Part shown: piece by piece, positions 39,762 to 42,736 of the stretch
How positions within the stretch are numbered: position 1 is the stretch's first letter
Layout: every line of letters starts with the position of its first letter
DNA from: Candidatus Magasanikiibacteriota bacterium
GTDB lineage: Bacteria > Patescibacteriota > Patescibacteriia > Magasanikbacterales > JACTTX01
NCBI GenBank assembly: GCA_015661005.1
Contig: JACTTX010000010.1
Location: forward strand, 1 to 42,736
Direction: 5' to 3'
Length of the DNA stretch: 42,736 nt
The notes under the pieces: model-generated
Database searches by the model: none
Seen by the model: only the letters and a program-made list of their open reading frames with translations
Told to the model about the DNA's origin: nothing
Program-made: the position numbers and the translations under genes

Positions 39762-42736
39762 TTATTCTTTTCTCTCCAACCTCACATAATGAATCTCCTC
39801 ACCCATTTCTTCAACTTTTTCATCTGCTGTAATTTTAAAACCAAGCCTTTCTGCATACTTTTGAATAATAGCATAAGAGCCGGCCCGCATTCTTGTCTCA
39901 ATGGGAAGTTTTAAAAGCTTGGGATCATCATTAATTCTTTCTACTGCTTTTTGAATAAGCTCCATGCCTACTCCTTTCTTTTGCCACTCTGGCAAAACTG
40001 CAATGTCATGAACATAAACAACTTTTTCCCTTTCTTTTTCTGCTGGATAAGCGAGCAAATAGCCGCGCAGAACTCCTTTTTTATCAAACCAGCCCAGATT
40101 TAAAGGGGTGATTTTTTCTTTTTCGCAGGCAATGGAAGACGCGCAGAGAAGATTTTGGATTTCCGGCAAACCTTCAAAATGGCCTGTTGCTCCATAGGTT
40201 TTTTCTTCAATATAGGCAACCGGCAAAGTCAGGGAAAAATCAATTTCTTCTACCCCGGTTTTTGGTTCAGGAAGCTTTTCTGGTTTTGATTCAAGGAAAA
40301 GAGAAAAAACCTCGTCTGCTTTTTTATCAGTGTAAGAAACAAGACTGGCAGGAAGATAGCGGTTTTCAGCGGTTGGAAGGCCGGTCAGATAATCGCTATA
40401 GCCAGTGCCAATAACAACTGGTGAATTTTCAAATTTAGGATTGGTTTTTTTGTAGGCTTCAAAGAATTCTTTGTAAATGCGGGAAATGATTGTTTCATTA
40501 TTGACAATCAATCTTTTGATAAAATTCTTCTGTCCTTCAACATTGTCGCAGGCAATAACTGGAATTTGGTTTTCTTTGAAAAAACGCTCTAAAAAATCAG
40601 GACCAAAAATTTCAGTTAAAGAAACCTTGCCTTTTTCTGCCTGACTATATAAAGCGGCAAGCTCTTTTGGCTCATATCGCCAATCTTGGGTTAAGATGCT
40701 TTGAGCAATGACTCTTTTTTTAATCTCGCCTGTTTCTGGATCAGGGCTTTCCAAAGATATAGACATAATCCCGCAGTTGGGATTCCAAAGATATTCATTA
40801 TGCTTGCCTGAACCCCAAGGCATACAGCAGACTGTGTCGTCGCCAACCGTGGCTGCGGCCGGATGGCTTTTTTGTAAAATTTCTGCTGTTAAAGTTACTT
40901 TATCTGCCTTAAATGCCTTGCCGTAAACTTCTGTTTGCAGATAACTGCTAAAGGATGAAAAAACTTCATTGCCTGGATTTATAATTTTCCGCAAATCAGG
41001 TTCGGATTGGATCCTCTTGAACACTTCTTTTAACGAAAGGCCGGAGAAATCACCAACTTTAAATTTGGTTTCTGGAATTGGTAATTCTTTGAAACGAGAA
41101 GCAAGATAACCTAAATTGTAATGGATCTTTTGTTCGGCAAAAAAATTTAAAAGCTTTTCTAATTTGTAGTTTTCAAAATTCTCTTTAGTTCGGTTTTGAG
41201 TAAAATGAATTCTGGCTTCGTCGCCTGACTCATAATCCTGGAGGGCAAGCAACCGCTCAATTTGACTTTGAGGCTCTTCCTTGCCTTTTAATGCTCTGGC
41301 CTTAATTTGTTCTTTGTTTTCCTCAAAATATTTTAAAAGCGGCTCTTTTAAAAAAGAAAGGATTAGAAACTGATTAAGCAGGCTGGCAAACGTTTTATCT
41401 TGGCTTTTTTCTCTGCTCTCTGTTTCATGAGCTAAAAACTCCAAAAGGTTGGTTTTGATTGCCTCCTGCTTTCCTTCCTGCTCGCGCATCTTTCTTCGGG
41501 TTACTTCGTCAGTTAGGTTTACTTCAAACTCTTGGCGATAGGCAAGAAAAGGGCAAAGCCGGTCTAAAATTCCTTTTGGTAAAGCATCGCGCAGTTCTTG
41601 CGGCAAAAGATCAATCCCAATCCTATCTCGTTCTTCACCAATTTCTAAATAGCGGGCTGGGGTCAAGGCCTGATGCAGCTCTTCTGGCGCATGCTGGTCA
41701 GAACGGTTTAAAAACTCTTTAGGATTCTGCCAATATTCTTTAACTGCTTCAGTAGAAACCGTGGGATGAGAAAAAAGAGATTCTAAGTAACTCGCTAAAA
41801 CAGGATTTTCTTCTTTTAAAGCTTCAAGCTGGTTTTTATCCTCAACTGAAAGAGCCCGACGCAGTTCAACTCCTTTGACAAAAGCTCGAAAAGAAGCAAA
41901 ACGATTCTCTTTTTGAAATTCTTCAGCCCAGTATGGCTGGTAATTTTGAATAACTTGGCCTAAAACCTGATAAGCGTCACGGCCGTGCCAGTCAACAGTA
42001 GTATCATAAGGAACTTGAGTCAAAATTTTCTGCAAGATATCTTTGGACAGTTTGGCTACTGCTCCATGAATAAAGAAAAGAGCGTCATGGCGGTTGTAAT
42101 CGCGAAGATATTCCCAGGAAACTCTGGAACCCAAAACTTTTTCCAAATCGCCAAACCATTTGACGGTCTCTTCTGACCAGATTTCCCTTTCCTTTAACAA
42201 AGAATGAAGATTTTCTGTCTCTTTATAATTAACTGTTACTTTTTCTAATTCCTCTTTTAACCCGCCGTCTAAAATCTTAGCCGTCTCTTGACCGTCTAAA
42301 TAACCGGACATTTTGCTTTGCAAAACAGGGCTTATCTTTTCCCAGTCAATTTTTTCCATCCTCTGTTCTTTGCTTTGAGCTTTCAGGTAATCAATAAGTT
42401 TTCCCCAAGATCTTACACCCCATGACTTTTTCTTTTCCAAAAAACCCTGCAAATTTGGATATTCTTTTTCTTTATGAACAATCTGTTCTTCAATTTTCAA
42501 ATCAGATTCAAAATAAATTAAAAACTTTTCAAACTGATCAAAAGTCTCCTCAACCATTTTTATTCCGCCAAATTTTTCAAGGTTATAAGCCACTGCATCT
42601 CCACTCCCTGCTTCAAGCAGTTTTAAGGCAATTTCTTTGTGGTCAAGGCCTTGGAATTTTTCAAGGTTATAAGCCACTGCATCTCCACTCCCTGCTTCAA
42701 GCAGTTTTAAGGCAATTTCTTTGTGGTCAAGGCCTT
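39762..42736 (-). CDS. Large repeat protein with C-terminal GNAT acetyltransferase (5' end outside window)
   Basis: The frame is open to the window edge (991 codons visible). The first part is a helical repeat: KFQGLDHKEIALKLLEAGSG and DAVAYNLE, a 28-residue unit seen almost twice and identical in DNA (84 bp). It is followed by helical, charged sequence to about residue 590, then a region with a conserved-looking segment VGDDTVCCMPWGSGKHNEYL / WNPNCGIMSISLE whose Cys and His could be catalytic or metal-binding, and a C-terminal GNAT domain (about 880-970): VVYVHDIAVLPEWQKKGVGM with the acetyl-CoA loop QKKGVG. CPR genomes carry families of such repeat-GNAT proteins of unknown role. GTG at 42677 is within the repeat, so it is not the start. 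The gene is by eye more AT-rich than the rest of the window. Confidence 0.8.
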   Translation of the reverse strand, partial: GLDHKEIALKLLEAGSGDAVAYNLEKFQGLDHKEIALKLLEAGSGDAVAYNLEKFGGIKMVEETFDQFEKFLIYFESDLKIEEQIVHKEKEYPNLQGFLEKKKSWGVRSWGKLIDYLKAQSKEQRMEKIDWEKISPVLQSKMSGYLDGQETAKILDGGLKEELEKVTVNYKETENLHSLLKEREIWSEETVKWFGDLEKVLGSRVSWEYLRDYNRHDALFFIHGAVAKLSKDILQKILTQVPYDTTVDWHGRDAYQVLGQVIQNYQPYWAEEFQKENRFASFRAFVKGVELRRALSVEDKNQLEALKEENPVLASYLESLFSHPTVSTEAVKEYWQNPKEFLNRSDQHAPEELHQALTPARYLEIGEERDRIGIDLLPQELRDALPKGILDRLCPFLAYRQEFEVNLTDEVTRRKMREQEGKQEAIKTNLLEFLAHETESREKSQDKTFASLLNQFLILSFLKEPLLKYFEENKEQIKARALKGKEEPQSQIERLLALQDYESGDEARIHFTQNRTKENFENYKLEKLLNFFAEQKIHYNLGYLASRFKELPIPETKFKVGDFSGLSLKEVFKRIQSEPDLRKIINPGNEVFSSFSSYLQTEVYGKAFKADKVTLTAEILQKSHPAAATVGDDTVCCMPWGSGKHNEYLWNPNCGIMSISLESPDPETGEIKKRVIAQSILTQDWRYEPKELAALYSQAEKGKVSLTEIFGPDFLERFFKENQIPVIACDNVEGQKNFIKRLIVNNETIISRIYKEFFEAYKKTNPKFENSPVVIGTGYSDYLTGLPTAENRYLPASLVSYTDKKADEVFSLFLESKPEKLPEPKTGVEEIDFSLTLPVAYIEEKTYGATGHFEGLPEIQNLLCASSIACEKEKITPLNLGWFDKKGVLRGYLLAYPAEKEREKVVYVHDIAVLPEWQKKGVGMELIQKAVERINDDPKLLKLPIETRMRAGSYAIIQKYAERLGFKITADEKVEEMGEEIHYVRLERKE
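42571..42736 (-). repeat. 84-bp identical tandem repeats at the window edge
   Basis: An 82-nt stretch at 42571-42652 recurs without change at 42655-42736, giving an 84-bp (28-codon) period. It encodes the helical unit of the large GNAT protein, and the window stops inside it, as assemblies do in perfect repeats; the true copy number is unknown. Confidence 0.95.

Noticed and set aside
1-42736. Alternative genetic code (TGA as Gly)
   Set aside because: Genes such as clpB, pyrG-sized frames and others end cleanly at TGA or TAA at family-typical lengths, with no in-frame TGA in conserved regions.

Overview
The window looks like a piece of a Candidate Phyla Radiation (Patescibacteria) genome, probably a Parcubacteria-like lineage; this is inferred from gene content and style, since no rRNA is present. 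Signs are short intergenic gaps, few Shine-Dalgarno sites, many promoters whose -10 box lies within about 10 bases of the start codon, a compact peptidoglycan/division gene set, a MurE-like ligase without its usual N-terminal domain, and a very large repeat-plus-GNAT protein. TGA is used as a stop throughout (clpB, for example), so the code is standard rather than the TGA=Gly code of Gracilibacteria/SR1.

Layout. 1-300: the N-terminal part of a cupin gene and the 3' end of an unrecognised gene, joined abruptly to a truncated gltX; this looks like a chimeric or rearranged edge. 300-2040: gltX 5' part coupled to a TagA/WecG glycosyltransferase fused to a Nudix domain. 2128-4863: clpB behind a sigma70 promoter and a perfect CIRCE (HrcA) operator. 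4912-7652: a lipoprotein, an exported lysozyme-like protein and a LigB/Memo-family protein. 7690-10968: a PriA-like protein that has lost its helicase motifs, then def and fmt. 10989-13074: an SOS module with LexA under its own operator and a Y-family polymerase. 13164-21489 (minus): alpha-2-macroglobulin and pbpC, the latter broken by an internal deletion. 21530-21960: tRNA-Gln, a partial copy of it, hairpins and short tandem repeats. 21963-26165 (minus): ftsE-ftsX, tRNA-Thr and tRNA-Gly, a parvulin foldase, an FtsB/DivIC-like protein and a bacterial PH-domain protein. 26375-28160: a MurE-like ligase carrying an in-frame REP-like insertion, and a divergent small orphan gene. 28225-35321 (minus): dedA, tRNA-Lys, an MFS transporter, a GT39-like glycosyltransferase, murG, ftsW, mraY and a small membrane protein. 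35358-38908: nifU-like, rpmA, pyrG and era. 38957-42736 (minus): two CPR-type accessory genes, one frameshifted, the other a repeat-GNAT protein running off the edge inside identical 84-bp repeats.

Functionally the window is mostly envelope synthesis and division (mraY, murG, ftsW, murE-like, pbpC, ftsEX, ftsB-like, A2M) plus protein quality control (clpB, def, fmt, parvulin) and DNA damage response. Two families of intergenic palindromes stand out. One has conserved asymmetric loops and variable but near-perfect arms, with one copy nested inside another. The other is a GGGGACAG...CTGTCCCC REP-like element, one copy of which has become part of a coding sequence. The strongest candidates for new biology are the nested hairpin family, the motif-less PriA, leaderless-type promoters (including a dedA start 10 nt after a tRNA 3' end), the TagA-Nudix fusion and the repeat-GNAT protein.
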